Shown: piece after piece, positions 33,609 to 42,659 of the stretch
Layout: each line of letters begins with the position of its first letter
Position numbering within the stretch: position 1 is the first letter of the stretch
From: Pseudomonas prosekii
Lineage (GTDB): Bacteria > Pseudomonadota > Gammaproteobacteria > Pseudomonadales > Pseudomonadaceae
DNA: 64,000 nt
NCBI RefSeq assembly: GCF_900105155.1
Contig: NZ_LT629762.1
Span: forward strand, 5,899,501-5,963,500
Reading direction: 5' to 3'
Notes under the pieces: generated by a model
The model's database searches: none
Told to the model about the DNA's origin: nothing
The model's input: only the letters and a program-made list of their open reading frames with translations
Made by a program: the position numbers and the translations under genes

Positions 33609-35111
33609 TTAATCGATTCGCGGATGTTGCTGCACCAGGTTCTTACGCTTGGCTTCCAGCTCGGCAATTTCCGCATCGATGTCTTCGATCTTCTGCTCGA
33701 TGTTGTCGTGATGTTCCTGCAGCAGTTCCTGTGCTTCTTCAATATCCGAAGCCGCCGGTGCTGCACCGCGTAATGGCTTGTTCGCGGTTTCTTTCATGGT
33801 GATACCTGTCGCCAACCCGATGACCGCAACGACCATCAAGTAATAGGCGGGCATGTACAGGTTCTGCGTGCTTTCCACCAACCAGGCCACGAGGGTAGGG
33901 GTGAGGCCGGCAATCAATACCGAAATATTGAAAGCACTGGCCAGCGCGCTGTAACGGATGTGGGTCGGAAACATCGCCGGGAGTGTCGACGCCATGACCC
34001 CGATAAAGAAGTTGAGTAACACCGCCAGCATCAGCAGCCCAGAGAAGATCAAACCAAGTTTGCCGCTGTTGATCAGCATGAAGGCCGGGATCGCCAGAAA
34101 GAACAAACCGATGCTGCCGCAAATAATGAAAGGACGACGGCCGATCTTGTCGCTGACGAAACCGATCATCGGCTGCACGAACAACATGCCGACCATGATC
34201 GCGATGATGATCAATACGCCGTGGTTTTCGCTGTAGTGCAAGTTGTGCGTCAGGTAGCTCGGCATGTACGTGAGCAGCATGTAGTAAGTCACGTTAGTCG
34301 CTGCAACCACGCCAACGCAGGTCATCAGGCTGCGCCAATGTTTGGTGGCGACTTCCTTGAACGACACTTTGGGACCGCTGGCCAAGCCTTCGCGGTCGCC
34401 TTGTTCAAGTTTCTCGACGTGTTGCTGGAAGGCCGGGGTTTCTTCGAGCGCGTTACGCAAGTAGAGGCCGATCATGCCCAGTGGCAGGGCGAGGAAGAAC
34501 GGCAGACGCCAGCCCCAGGATTCAAACTGCTCTTCGCCCAAAATCGTCGAAATCAGCACTACGACGCCGGCGCCGAAGACAAACCCGGCGATTGAGCCGA
34601 AGTCCAGCCAGCTGCCAAGGAAACCGCGCTTGCGATCCGGCGCGTATTCGGCGACGAAGATCGAGGCACCGGTGTATTCACCGCCCACCGAGAAACCTTG
34701 AGCCATTTTCGCCAGCAACAACAGGATCGGCGCCCAGATACCAATCGAGGCGTAGGAGGGGATCAGGCCGATGGCGAACGTGCTGAGCGACATGATCACG
34801 ATGGTCGCGGCGAGGACTTTCTGTCGGCCGTATTTATCGCCCAACGTGCCGAAAAACAAACCGCCCAGCGGTCGGATCAGGAACGGCACCGAGAATGTCG
34901 CCAACGCGGCAATCATCTGCACGCTTGGGTCGGCGCCAGGGAAAAACACTTTGCCGAGCACGTAGGCGACGAAACCGTAGACGCCGAAGTCGAACCATTC
35001 CATGGCGTTGCCAAGCGCGGCGGCGGTGATCGCTTTGCGCATCTTGACGTCGTCGACGATGGTGATGTCTTTCAAACCAATCGGTTTGACTTTTTTCTCA
35101 CGAGATTTCAT
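33609..35111 (-). CDS. proP: ProP-like osmolyte:H+ symporter with C-terminal coiled coil
   Basis: A 500-residue major facilitator protein, exactly the length of E. coli ProP. It has 12 hydrophobic segments, the GNAMEWFDFGVYGF N-terminal signature of the metabolite:H+ symporter family, the loop 2-3 motif GDKYGRQK, and a C-terminal heptad-rich tail (about residues 455-495: IEEAQELLQEHHDNIEQKIE...) that would form the antiparallel coiled coil tuning ProP to osmolality. ATG at 35111 is chosen over a GTG three codons earlier. Likely substrates are proline, glycine betaine or related betaines, fitting the neighbouring OpuAC and demethylase genes. Confidence 0.9.
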   Translation of the reverse strand: MKSREKKVKPIGLKDITIVDDVKMRKAITAAALGNAMEWFDFGVYGFVAYVLGKVFFPGADPSVQMIAALATFSVPFLIRPLGGLFFGTLGDKYGRQKVLAATIVIMSLSTFAIGLIPSYASIGIWAPILLLLAKMAQGFSVGGEYTGASIFVAEYAPDRKRGFLGSWLDFGSIAGFVFGAGVVVLISTILGEEQFESWGWRLPFFLALPLGMIGLYLRNALEETPAFQQHVEKLEQGDREGLASGPKVSFKEVATKHWRSLMTCVGVVAATNVTYYMLLTYMPSYLTHNLHYSENHGVLIIIAIMVGMLFVQPMIGFVSDKIGRRPFIICGSIGLFFLAIPAFMLINSGKLGLIFSGLLMLAVLLNFFIGVMASTLPAMFPTHIRYSALASAFNISVLIAGLTPTLVAWLVESTQNLYMPAYYLMVVAVIGLATGITMKETANKPLRGAAPAASDIEEAQELLQEHHDNIEQKIEDIDAEIAELEAKRKNLVQQHPRID

Positions 35112-35425
35112 GCGGACCACTCTGTACCTGATCAGTCTTGATGCAAACCGCCGAGCCCGCTGTGGCGTGGGCTAGACGCGTTTGCCGTTGCCGGTGCTAT
35201 CTTTTTGATGTCACGGCTTGTTCCTGATCAGATACAAGAGGAAACGAAATAATTCACCGCTGGCTGAGTTTTTTTGCTGGTGGCAGAAGGTGGGACGGGC
35301 GTCTCAGAGGTTTAGGGGCAGGTTTCTGGTTGAATCGGAAGGTGCATGTTTCACCCGCAGGCTTACCAGAACTATGTCCGGAAACACGTTAGAGTGCTCG
35401 CCACTGTCTGTTCAGAACTCAAAGA
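35112..35425. other. Intergenic region without a gene
   Basis: Divergent promoter region between the transporter (minus) and the kinase-like gene (+). I see no repeats, hairpins or convincing small reading frames, and no operator I can name. Base composition becomes more AT-rich from here on. Confidence 0.5.
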
Positions 35426-36040
35426 ATGAATCGTCCGCTGTTTGTTTCCCTGGATGGCCCCAAAGGCACCGGCAAAACCACGCTGTTGGAGGCCATTACC
35501 CAAGCGCTGAGGGCTGATAACAAAAAAGTGATCCGGCTTTGCGAGAAAAAAAGTGATCCCTTCAGGGGTGCAACGATGGCCCTGGTCAACCAGCTCGTCA
35601 GAAAACCCAGCGTCGATCTGGAGTGGGCGGTGTGTCAGCGGTTTGCTGATAGTCGAGCCTGGATTTCGCAGAACGTGCTGACCAAACAGCCCCCGGACAG
35701 CATCATCTTGATTGATCGCTGGTATCCCTCTGATGCCGCGTTTCGCCGAATTGCCCCGTTCGCCGACATTCTGCAATTGAACCTGGATCGAAACGTGCAA
35801 GTGCCCGACCTGCATGTCGGGGTTGTCACCGATCCTGAGATTTCCTGGGCGCGGGCTGCGGCACGCTCGCGTGGGTTGAGCAGTACGGTGATGCACAAGC
35901 TCGAAGAACATGTCGCGAGCACCGAGGCGTTCGAGCGCGCGGTTGCCGAGCATGGCTGGGTTTTGTGCCGCAATGAAGGGACGATCGAAGCGGCGACGGC
36001 GCAGGTGGTTGCCGAGATTAATAGCGTTCTCGCTGGTTAG
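35426..36040 (+). CDS. dTMP kinase-like P-loop protein
   Basis: A 204-residue P-loop kinase related to thymidylate kinase. It has Walker A GPKGTGKTTL (residues 11-20), a DRWYPSDAAF segment matching the DR(Y/H) substrate motif, and an arginine-containing LID-like region (RAAARSRGLSS). The housekeeping tmk lies elsewhere in pseudomonads, so this is a divergent paralogue that may phosphorylate another small molecule. Its stop overlaps by four bases the stop of the convergent TetR gene. The ribosome site is weak. No operon partner is visible. Confidence 0.75.
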   Translation: MNRPLFVSLDGPKGTGKTTLLEAITQALRADNKKVIRLCEKKSDPFRGATMALVNQLVRKPSVDLEWAVCQRFADSRAWISQNVLTKQPPDSIILIDRWYPSDAAFRRIAPFADILQLNLDRNVQVPDLHVGVVTDPEISWARAAARSRGLSSTVMHKLEEHVASTEAFERAVAEHGWVLCRNEGTIEAATAQVVAEINSVLAG

Positions 36041-36654
36041 TCCGCGCGCAAGGCACCCTGTATCAGTGATGCGAATGAGGCGGTCATTTGCTGGATGTCA
36101 TGCTGCCCGCGGATCAATGCGCCGGAGAGCGCTTCCCCGGCGCCGATCAGGCCGATACAGCGTCGCTCCAGTTCGTCTGCTGTCAGTGGCGCAGCCGCGT
36201 GAGGCTTGAGCACGGCGATGAACATTTGCACGCAGTTATCCAGCAGCTCCTGAAATACCACTGATTTTTCTTCGCTGCCGGCCAGCGCCGCGCCGACTGC
36301 GTGAAACTCATCGGTGTGGTCTGCTGCGCACTGAATGTAGGCGCTGGCCAGAATCAGCGCGGTTTCGCCCGGCCCCTGTGTGGTGTTGGCCATGGCCTCA
36401 CGCAACGCATTGACTCGCTCGGCATCAATCCATTTGTAGAGCTCGATCAACAACGCCGAGCGCGTAGCGAAGTGATCGTAAACCACCGGTTTGGACACGC
36501 CGGCGCGGACGGCCAAATGCCCGAGAGTGAGTCTGTCGGCGCCTTCCTCGCGCACGATCAGCAGCGCCGTATCCAGCAATTGCTGGCGCCGTTCGGCTTT
36601 GGAAAGGCGCCGCGCCGCTGAAGGTTGGGTAGGTTGCTCGGTGGTTTTTGGCAC
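36037..36654 (-). CDS. TetR-family transcriptional regulator
   Basis: A 205-residue repressor candidate. The helix-turn-helix (about 20-70) reads EGADRLTLGHLAVRAGVSKPVVYDHFATRSALL. I prefer the GTG at 36654 over the ATG at 36687, because the ATG lies inside a perfect palindrome that is probably its operator. It is divergent from the gene at 36767, and two copies of the palindrome lie between them. Autorepression and repression of that neighbour are likely, with the ligand a substrate of the dehydrogenase-like protein. Confidence 0.85.
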   Translation of the reverse strand: MPKTTEQPTQPSAARRLSKAERRQQLLDTALLIVREEGADRLTLGHLAVRAGVSKPVVYDHFATRSALLIELYKWIDAERVNALREAMANTTQGPGETALILASAYIQCAADHTDEFHAVGAALAGSEEKSVVFQELLDNCVQMFIAVLKPHAAAPLTADELERRCIGLIGAGEALSGALIRGQHDIQQMTASFASLIQGALRAD

Positions 36655-36679
36655 GTGATCGATTTCCAAAACAATAAAA

Positions 36680-36737
36680 CCTACCAATGGTAGGCGAAAG
36701 TTACAGCGCTCATGTTAGGGTGTCTACCAATAGTAGG
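36680..36737. promoter_or_regulatory. Two palindromic TetR operators
   Basis: cctacca-a-tggtagg at 36680-36694 is a perfect 7-bp dyad, and ctaccaatagtagg at 36724-36737 repeats it with one mismatch 43 bases away. They lie in the divergent promoter between the TetR gene and the dehydrogenase-like gene, the classic layout for a TetR autoregulated pair. Confidence 0.8.
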
Positions 36738-36766
36738 TTGCAGTCCCTGAACGAGGAGAATACACA

Positions 36767-37777
36767 ATGTCAATTGATCCTATCTTGTTAATGGGCGGTT
36801 CCGGCGCGATTGGTCACCAGACTGCCCGGGCATTGCGCGCCGCGCATCCTGATGCGCCTTTACTGATCGCTGGCCGCGACCTGGCCAAAGTCCAGCAGGC
36901 GGCAGAACAGATTGGCGGCGCGCAGGGCGTGGTCATTGACGCTGCCGCAGCCGACTTGGGTTTGGGCAATCAGTCGGTCAGCGGCGTCGTGGTGTTTTAC
37001 ATGGATCATGCCCTCGCCGGGTTGCGTTTCGCCCAACAGCGCGGTGTGCCTCACCTGAGTATTTCCTCCGGCGTGTTCGAGATCGCGCCGGAAATTGCGA
37101 CTTACATGCACACGCCAGACGCAGCGCCGATTGTCCTCGGTTACGAATGGATGGTCGGCTCAACGACTGTGTCGACGCTGCACTTGGCCAAGGCGTTTAG
37201 CCGGGTGCACGACATCAGCATCCACGCGCTGGTCGATGAACAGGACGGCGGAGGGCCGACCGTCGCCAAGGATTTCGAACACTTGAGCAAGATGCTGCCA
37301 GCCGCCCTGACACGGCGCGACGGCGTGTACATCTGGCGCGAAGGCGAGGATGCCAAGGTCAGCTTTCGCGCGGTCGATGGTACGCAAATGCAGGCCTCCG
37401 GTTTCTCCTCCATCGACGTTGTCGGTTTGGCCGCTGCGACTGGTGCGCCCAATGTGCAGTTCAATCTGGCGAGCGGGGTTAGTTCATCGCGACGCCAGGG
37501 ACAACCGATGTCGACTGAAATCATCATCGAACTCGCAGGCGAGGACTTGACCGGCAAACCGTTGCGCACCCGCCACGCCACCGTCCACCCGGCAGGCGCG
37601 GCGGCGCTGACCGGCCTGAGCGTCGCCATGCTCCTTGAGCGACTGCTCGGGCTCGACGGTCAACCACCGACTGCGCCAGGCCTGTACTTTCCTTATCAAT
37701 TGCTCAACGCAGGCGCATATCTGCAACGCCTCGGAAAAGAAGGAGGTGAGTTGCGTGAGTTGCCAATGCTCCAGTGA
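36767..37777 (+). CDS. NAD(P)-binding saccharopine-dehydrogenase-like protein
   Basis: A 336-residue protein with an N-terminal Rossmann fold (ILLMGGSGAIGHQTARALR, then IAGRD as the second strand) and a C-terminal catalytic-like domain resembling the saccharopine dehydrogenase/trans-acting enoyl reductase group. GAGGAGA precedes the ATG. A strong terminator follows, so it is a single-gene transcript controlled by the divergent TetR. The substrate is unknown; a lipophilic or electrophilic compound would fit TetR regulation and the stress genes that follow, but this is inference. Confidence 0.8.
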   Translation: MSIDPILLMGGSGAIGHQTARALRAAHPDAPLLIAGRDLAKVQQAAEQIGGAQGVVIDAAAADLGLGNQSVSGVVVFYMDHALAGLRFAQQRGVPHLSISSGVFEIAPEIATYMHTPDAAPIVLGYEWMVGSTTVSTLHLAKAFSRVHDISIHALVDEQDGGGPTVAKDFEHLSKMLPAALTRRDGVYIWREGEDAKVSFRAVDGTQMQASGFSSIDVVGLAAATGAPNVQFNLASGVSSSRRQGQPMSTEIIIELAGEDLTGKPLRTRHATVHPAGAAALTGLSVAMLLERLLGLDGQPPTAPGLYFPYQLLNAGAYLQRLGKEGGELRELPMLQ

Positions 37778-37863
37778 CAGATAAATTCGGCAGTAGGGCA
37801 ATGACATCGAGTTGGAGGCGATTCACTCGCTGAAGAAATAGATCACTCACCCGCACGCGCTTT

Positions 37864-37896
37864 GCCTCGATACCGCAAGGTATCGAGGCTTTTTTA
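37864..37896 (+). terminator. Rho-independent terminator
   Basis: Eleven-base perfect stem gcctcgatacc / ggtatcgaggc with a GCAA tetraloop and seven T residues. Confidence 0.95.
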
Positions 37897-38017
37897 TGCC
37901 TGAAAGGTCTTCAGCAGTAGGTTGAGACGATCAAGCAATAAACTGAGCAAGACGCACAAAAACGGCTTTCAAACCCACGTCAGACTACCTCCACATTCAC
38001 AGATTTGGAGAAGTCTC

Positions 38018-38593
38018 ATGCTCACATCTTTTACTGCCTGGCTGCGGTTTATCAGCAAAGTCGATACTGTCGGAACGTCACTCATGCGACTGGCTATCGC
38101 TATCGTTTTTCTATGGATCGGAGCGCTGAAATTCGTTCCATATGAAGCTGACAGCATCACTCCTTTCGTTGCCAACAGCCCATTCATGTCTTTCTTCTAT
38201 GAGCACCCAGAAGAATACAAAGCGCACCTCACACATGAAGGCGAGTTGAACGCAGAGAAGCGCGTTTGGCAAACCGCTAACAACACGTACGGTTTTTCGA
38301 CTGGACTCGGGATCGTTGAAATCTTGATCGGTCTGCTCGTGCTGTCAAATTCGATTTCGCGACGTACTGGCCTGTTGGGTGGCGCGCTGGCCTTCGGTAC
38401 ACCGCTGGTAACGCTGAGCTTTTTGATTACCACTCCTGAGGCCTGGGTGGGCGCTCTCGGAGATGCGCAACATGGTTTTCCCTATCTGTCGGGGGCAGGT
38501 CGTTTGGTGCTCAAAGATGTACTGATGCTAGCCGGCTCTTTACCCGTGATGGCTGACTCCGCGCGTCAATTGCTCCGCGAACGCTCCGCTTGA
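38018..38593 (+). CDS. RclC/YkgB-type (DUF417) inner-membrane protein
   Basis: A 191-residue membrane protein with four hydrophobic segments. The pattern LMRLAIAIVFLWIGALKFVPYEADSITPFVANSPFMSF is the signature of the DUF417 family, which includes E. coli RclC of the reactive chlorine resistance operon. The ATG at 38018 has GGAGA upstream. It is followed after 29 bases by a secreted DUF2790-type protein gene in the same orientation, so the two form an operon. It likely helps in surviving hypochlorite-type or other oxidants; no RclR regulator is in the window. Confidence 0.85.
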   Translation: MLTSFTAWLRFISKVDTVGTSLMRLAIAIVFLWIGALKFVPYEADSITPFVANSPFMSFFYEHPEEYKAHLTHEGELNAEKRVWQTANNTYGFSTGLGIVEILIGLLVLSNSISRRTGLLGGALAFGTPLVTLSFLITTPEAWVGALGDAQHGFPYLSGAGRLVLKDVLMLAGSLPVMADSARQLLRERSA

Positions 38594-38622
38594 TCACTCT
38601 TGCCACTAGTTGGAAAAACATG

Positions 38623-38856
38623 ATGAAAACCTTAATGGCTTTGTTCTTAATGGTCGTTGCCGGCTCTGCTTTTGCTGGCGAGGGTGCCCAGGCTGCACGT
38701 ACAGGCGTTCCCTTGGACGTTGCTAAAACTATCAGCATCACTGATACCTCCTTAGCCTGCGGTATCGTGCCAGTTGAAATGGTTTATGAAGACTCAAAAG
38801 GTGAACGGCATACCGTCACCTACCAAGTGCAGGGCGGGGGATGCATGGGCGGCTGA
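38623..38856 (+). CDS. Small periplasmic DUF2790-type protein
   Basis: A 77-residue exported protein: signal peptide with cleavage after GSAFA, then a mature peptide of about 60 residues. The core LDVAKTISITD....CG.VPVEMVYEDS.G......YQV.G.GC matches the protein encoded at 53309, with two conserved cysteines that could form a disulfide. The ATG at 38623 follows TGGAAAAAC; the adjacent ATG at 38620 is possible. Its role is unknown. Pairing with an RclC-like protein suggests a periplasmic function under oxidant or metal stress. Confidence 0.8.
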   Translation: MKTLMALFLMVVAGSAFAGEGAQAARTGVPLDVAKTISITDTSLACGIVPVEMVYEDSKGERHTVTYQVQGGGCMGG

Positions 38857-38951
38857 ATACGCTGTGCGTTGCTCTGACAGCACTGGCCTGTACGCGTTGA
38901 TCTTTCGCCGAATTGCAATGCAGAGAACTCAACATAAAGGACGCTTGGCGA

Positions 38952-39494
38952 TTACTTCGAATACTTTGTGAAGATGAAGTCATCCTGAGGAGGCAATTTG
39001 GTGTGGCAAGCGAAACAGGTGTTCATGAGCTGCTCACTAGGGTTGGCTTTGCCATTTTCAAACTGGCCGTAACCCCAACCCCCAGTACTTGCGTAGCGCT
39101 TTGAGTCTTTAACTTCTATCTGCACGTTCGTCGGCTCTCCGGCTATGTATGATTGCACGCGACCGAAGACGGCGTTGTTCCTTGCGGAGGATTCATACTT
39201 ATAAGCGAGTCGCGCGATGATGGTGCCGTCTGGAAATGGGATAGTCCCGTCCCGATACGCTTTCATTGCAATATCATTTCCCAGGATCACACGAATGTCG
39301 GCTTTGTCACCCTCTTCATGGGCGATGCTAACGAATTGCCATTCGCGATATCCCTCAGGAAGAGCGACTCCAAAAATAGGCGAGCGATCTTTATCAGCGC
39401 CAGTAGACGAGTCTGCGTATGCAACAATTGAAACTCCTGCAATACCACTCAAAATACTGGCGATTGCAGTTACCACGAGCAATTTCGTCTTCAT
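38952..39494 (-). CDS. Cytochrome P460-family protein
   Basis: A 180-residue secreted c-type haem protein. The signal peptide ends VAYA before DSSTG. The C-terminal CFACH motif attaches the haem, and the body (PEGYREWQFVS, ILGNDIAMKAYRDG...FPDGTIIARLAYK) is the P460 fold known from hydroxylamine- or NO-detoxifying enzymes. CAGGAG precedes the ATG. The lysine that crosslinks haem in true P460 cannot be identified by eye, so it may be a cytochrome c'-beta-like relative. It is convergent with the DUF2790 gene, in a redox-stress neighbourhood. Confidence 0.85.
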   Translation of the reverse strand: MKTKLLVVTAIASILSGIAGVSIVAYADSSTGADKDRSPIFGVALPEGYREWQFVSIAHEEGDKADIRVILGNDIAMKAYRDGTIPFPDGTIIARLAYKYESSARNNAVFGRVQSYIAGEPTNVQIEVKDSKRYASTGGWGYGQFENGKANPSEQLMNTCFACHTKLPPQDDFIFTKYSK

Positions 39495-39622
39495 CTTATA
39501 ACTCCTGCGACGGACGCAGTTTTATCGACTGCCGTCGTTTTAGGGCTTTATGAGAGCATCCGTAACACCACCGGATGCTCGTTCACTGACGAAGCGGCTC
39601 AATACTAAGCCGCGACTTTTTG

Positions 39623-40399
39623 TCATTTGGCGTTAGCTGCTTTTTCGATCAGGCTGGCGACGACTTTCGGGTTGGACACCATCACAACGTGAGAGGCGTC
39701 TTTGACTGCGACGGTTTGCCTGGCGTGTGCCCGCTCGGCCATGAATACCTGGGCTTGTGCCGGAATGTTCTTGTCGGCGGTGCCATAGACGAACCAGGAA
39801 GGAATGGTTTTCCAGGCCGGCTCGGTCGATGCTTCATTTAGCGCGGCGACAGTGACGGGACGTTGAGTTGCAGCCATCACGCGAGCGTCCGCGTTGGAGA
39901 CGTCCGCCGCAAACTGGTCGTGAAATTTGTCTTGCTGGATATACAGATCCTTACCGCCGTCAGCCAAGGCAACTGGAGGAGCGAGGGTAGGGCCGAGCGT
40001 GCCACCCGGAAAACGTCCAGATAAATCTGCGGTGGATTCACCTGCTTCGGGTGCAATGGCTGCGACGAATACCAACGCTTTGACATTGGCGTTGCCGTAG
40101 GCCGCTTCGCTGATGACCGGGCCACCGTAGGAATGCCCAACCAGCACGACCGGCGTTTTGATGCTGGCGAGCACATCGGCAACAGACTGCGCGTCACCTT
40201 TGAGTGAGCGCAGCGGGTTCGAAGCTGCGATCACTGGATAGCCATCTTTTTCCAGAATTTTGACGACGCCATTCCAACTGCTCGAATCGGCGAAGGCGCC
40301 GTGTACGAGTACCACAGTCGGTTTGACCGGCGCTGCCAGCGCGGCGGTGGCTGTAATCATCGCGGCTGCGAGGGACAGACCTGAGAATAACTTGTTCAT
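39623..40399 (-). CDS. Secreted alpha/beta hydrolase, copy 1
   Basis: A 258-residue hydrolase with a signal peptide (cleavage after AALAA). The nucleophile elbow is GHSYGG, the oxyanion segment VLVHGAFADSSSW and the catalytic His lies in KDASHVVMVSNP. Sequences of this type resemble methyl-esterase/EstC-like hydrolases of the abhydrolase_6 group; the substrate is unknown. AGGAAC precedes the ATG. A second copy at 47683-48459 has the same length with only 10 residue differences that I count. An inverted repeat sits about 100 bases upstream of the start. Confidence 0.88.
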   Translation of the reverse strand: MNKLFSGLSLAAAMITATAALAAPVKPTVVLVHGAFADSSSWNGVVKILEKDGYPVIAASNPLRSLKGDAQSVADVLASIKTPVVLVGHSYGGPVISEAAYGNANVKALVFVAAIAPEAGESTADLSGRFPGGTLGPTLAPPVALADGGKDLYIQQDKFHDQFAADVSNADARVMAATQRPVTVAALNEASTEPAWKTIPSWFVYGTADKNIPAQAQVFMAERAHARQTVAVKDASHVVMVSNPKVVASLIEKAANAK

Positions 40400-40501
40400 C
40401 TAGTGTTCCTGTATGTGAAGAGATTGACGCAACTCCACCAATTTGTGTCGGGTACAGAACTAGCCTTCCCCTCTCGGGTGAGCACGTAGTAAGTCTGTGC
40501 A

Positions 40502-40527
40502 ACGATGCAAAACCTTCTTTGCATCGT
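40502..40527. promoter_or_regulatory. Inverted repeat upstream of hydrolase copy 1
   Basis: Perfect 10-bp arms acgatgcaaa / tttgcatcgt around a 6-base spacer. It is about 100 bases upstream of the hydrolase ATG on the minus strand. It could be a regulator operator or a leader hairpin. It is absent upstream of hydrolase copy 2. Confidence 0.5.
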
Positions 40528-40898
40528 GAAAACAAACAACCGTCATCAGGCTGATGACTCTGCGGCCGATTGCAAATCAATGCTGTGCGTGTCACATGCT
40601 CTGCCCTAAGCAAATGCAGGAGAACGACCAAAAAAGACAATCTACTGTTCCAGTTTTTGAAATGGCCGCGATTTTTTGCAGCAAATTTGGAAGAGTCCTC
40701 CGGCTGCGTGTTGCACTAGATCCTTCCCGAGTAGATTGACTACCTATTCAGAAGGCTCTACCCCACATTGTTTCATCCAGCACAATTAAGCCATGACATC
40801 TCTGCCCGTTCTCTAAACCCCATTTGTTAGTGAAACTTATCCCAGAAGCGATCAACCACTGGAGTTGTCGCAGCGTTTTGCATTGCTGGGAGATCCCA

Positions 40899-41135
40899 AT
40901 GTTTGGCACTACTCAATCCTGCTCTGGCGATTCCTATCCTGATACTTCAAGCGTGCTTCATTGTGAGCACGAAGCGGGCTTTTTGCTTCCCCAGTTCATG
41001 GGCGCTTTGGCAAGTGAAACCAGCGGATTAGGCATGACTGATAAGTGCCAACCGCAATCAGGCGAAGGTTTGTTTTCGCGGCTTCGTACCGCACTGACGC
41101 ATTCGCTGAAGTTCCGGTCGTTATTCCTCAAATGA
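40899..41135 (+). CDS. Possible small protein of unknown function
   Basis: A 78-residue reading frame from an ATG with GGGAG six bases upstream, ending 42 bases before the glutathione reductase gene. It contains several Ser and Cys residues and ends in a basic stretch (LFSRLRTALTHSLKFRSL). No family is recognised. It may be a leader or a real small protein. The rest of the 778-base interval from 40400 to 41177 shows only the inverted repeat at 40502. Confidence 0.3.
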   Translation: MFGTTQSCSGDSYPDTSSVLHCEHEAGFLLPQFMGALASETSGLGMTDKCQPQSGEGLFSRLRTALTHSLKFRSLFLK

Positions 41136-41177
41136 AATGGACAGCCGGGCGCTGTGCATTCCCTACAGAGAACTGAA

Positions 41178-42539
41178 ATGAGCTACGACTTCGATTTATT
41201 CGTCATTGGTGCCGGCTCGGGTGGAGTGCGTGCTGCAAGGTTTGCAGCTGGTTTTGGTGCAAAAGTAGCGGTTGCCGAGAGTCGATACTTAGGCGGCACG
41301 TGTGTGAATGTCGGCTGTGTTCCAAAAAAGTTGCTGGTTTACGGTGCTCATTTTGCTGACGACTTCGAACAGGCCGAAAGCTTCGGCTGGACAGCGGGCA
41401 AAGCGAATTTCGACTGGCCATCGCTTATTGCGAACAAGAACCGTGAGATCGCTCGTCTCAATGGCATCTACCGTAAGCTTTTGATTGATAGCGGCGTCAC
41501 GTTGCTCGAAGGCCATGCGCGATTAGCAGATGCGAACCATGTTGATATAAACGGCCAGCGTTTCAGCGCTGAGCGGATTTTGATTGCGACTGGCGGATGG
41601 CCGCAGATTCCGGACATTCCGGGAAAGGAGTATGCGATCACTTCGAACGAAGCATTCTTCCTGGAAGCGTTGCCCAAGCGGATCCTGGTGGTCGGCGGTG
41701 GTTACATTGCCGTGGAATTCGCCGGCATTTTCAACGGGCTAGGCGCTGATACCCGGCTGCTGTATCGAGGCGATCTGTTTTTGCGAGGATTCGATCAGTC
41801 AGTGCGTATTCATCTGGCAGAGGAATTGACCAAGCGCGGGTTGCGACTTGATTTCAACACTGACATTGTCCGAATTGATAAGCAGCCAGACGGAAGTTTG
41901 CTCGCGACGCTTCAGGATGGAACGCAGCTGGAAACTGACAGCATTTTCTACGCCACTGGTCGAAGGCCTATGCTCGATAATCTTGGGCTGGAAAACACCC
42001 GCGCCGAACTCACCGAGGCTGGCTATATTGACGTGAATGAGCACTTTGAAACTCGCGAGCCTTCCATATTGGCTCTGGGTGATGTCATTGGCGGTGTCCA
42101 GTTGACACCCGTTGCAACAGCAGAGGGCATGGCAGTTGCTCGGCGGTTGTTCAACCCTGAGCAGTATCGGCCGGTCGATTATCGGCACATTCCGACCGCT
42201 GTGTTCAGTCAGCCGAACATCGGCACGGTGGGGCTTACCGAACAACAAGCCGTTGAGCAGGGCCACAAAGTAATGGTGTTCGAGAGCAGGTTCCGCCCGA
42301 TGAAATTGACGCTCACCGAGTCGTCAGAACAAACGCTGATGAAGCTGGTAGTGGACGCAGAATCTGATCGAGTGTTGGGATGCCACATGGTCGGTCCGGA
42401 CGCGGGGGATATTATTCAAGGCTTAGCGATTGCTCTTAAGGCGGGTGCCACGAAACGACTTTTCGATGACACTATTGGCGTTCATCCGACCTCCGCAGAA
42501 GAGTTCGTGACCCTCCGGACGGCGGTGAGTAGCAAGTGA
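41178..42539 (+). CDS. gor: Glutathione reductase
   Basis: A 453-residue FAD enzyme that reduces glutathione disulfide with NADPH. The FAD motif [16 protein letters not shown], the redox pair CVNVGC (Cys42, Cys47), the NADPH site [11 protein letters not shown] with the NADP-type RG....RGFD region, and the C-terminal HPTSAEE with the catalytic His are all present. The ATG at 41178 fits the family N-terminus ([13 protein letters not shown]). It lies within a block of glutathione transferases and a glutaredoxin, so this copy probably serves stress rather than housekeeping. Whether another gor exists in the genome is not visible here. Confidence 0.95.
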   Translation: MSYDFDLFVIGAGSGGVRAARFAAGFGAKVAVAESRYLGGTCVNVGCVPKKLLVYGAHFADDFEQAESFGWTAGKANFDWPSLIANKNREIARLNGIYRKLLIDSGVTLLEGHARLADANHVDINGQRFSAERILIATGGWPQIPDIPGKEYAITSNEAFFLEALPKRILVVGGGYIAVEFAGIFNGLGADTRLLYRGDLFLRGFDQSVRIHLAEELTKRGLRLDFNTDIVRIDKQPDGSLLATLQDGTQLETDSIFYATGRRPMLDNLGLENTRAELTEAGYIDVNEHFETREPSILALGDVIGGVQLTPVATAEGMAVARRLFNPEQYRPVDYRHIPTAVFSQPNIGTVGLTEQQAVEQGHKVMVFESRFRPMKLTLTESSEQTLMKLVVDAESDRVLGCHMVGPDAGDIIQGLAIALKAGATKRLFDDTIGVHPTSAEEFVTLRTAVSSK

Positions 42540-42623
42540 CGGAAGACGATGGAGTCTTTACCACCCGCAGTCGTATGACGCAGATCGATTTAACGTTTAA
42601 TCGGTAGGGTTGAGCAGGAACTA

Positions 42624-42659
42624 AAAGCGCACTCTGATCAGGTCAGAGTGCGCTTTTTT
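42624..42659. terminator. Bidirectional terminator
   Basis: Fourteen-base stem aaagcgcactctga / tcagagtgcgcttt with a T run on the + strand and an A run at the opposite end. It terminates gor and the convergent hydrolase gene. Confidence 0.9.

Noticed and set aside
36654..36687. ATG at 36687 as the TetR start
   Set aside because: It lies in the middle of a perfect palindrome likely to be the operator; the GTG at 36654 has a usable ribosome site.
41178..42539. RclA (reactive chlorine reductase) instead of glutathione reductase
   Set aside because: The CVNVGC active site and the NADP-type RG....RGFD region are those of glutathione reductase.
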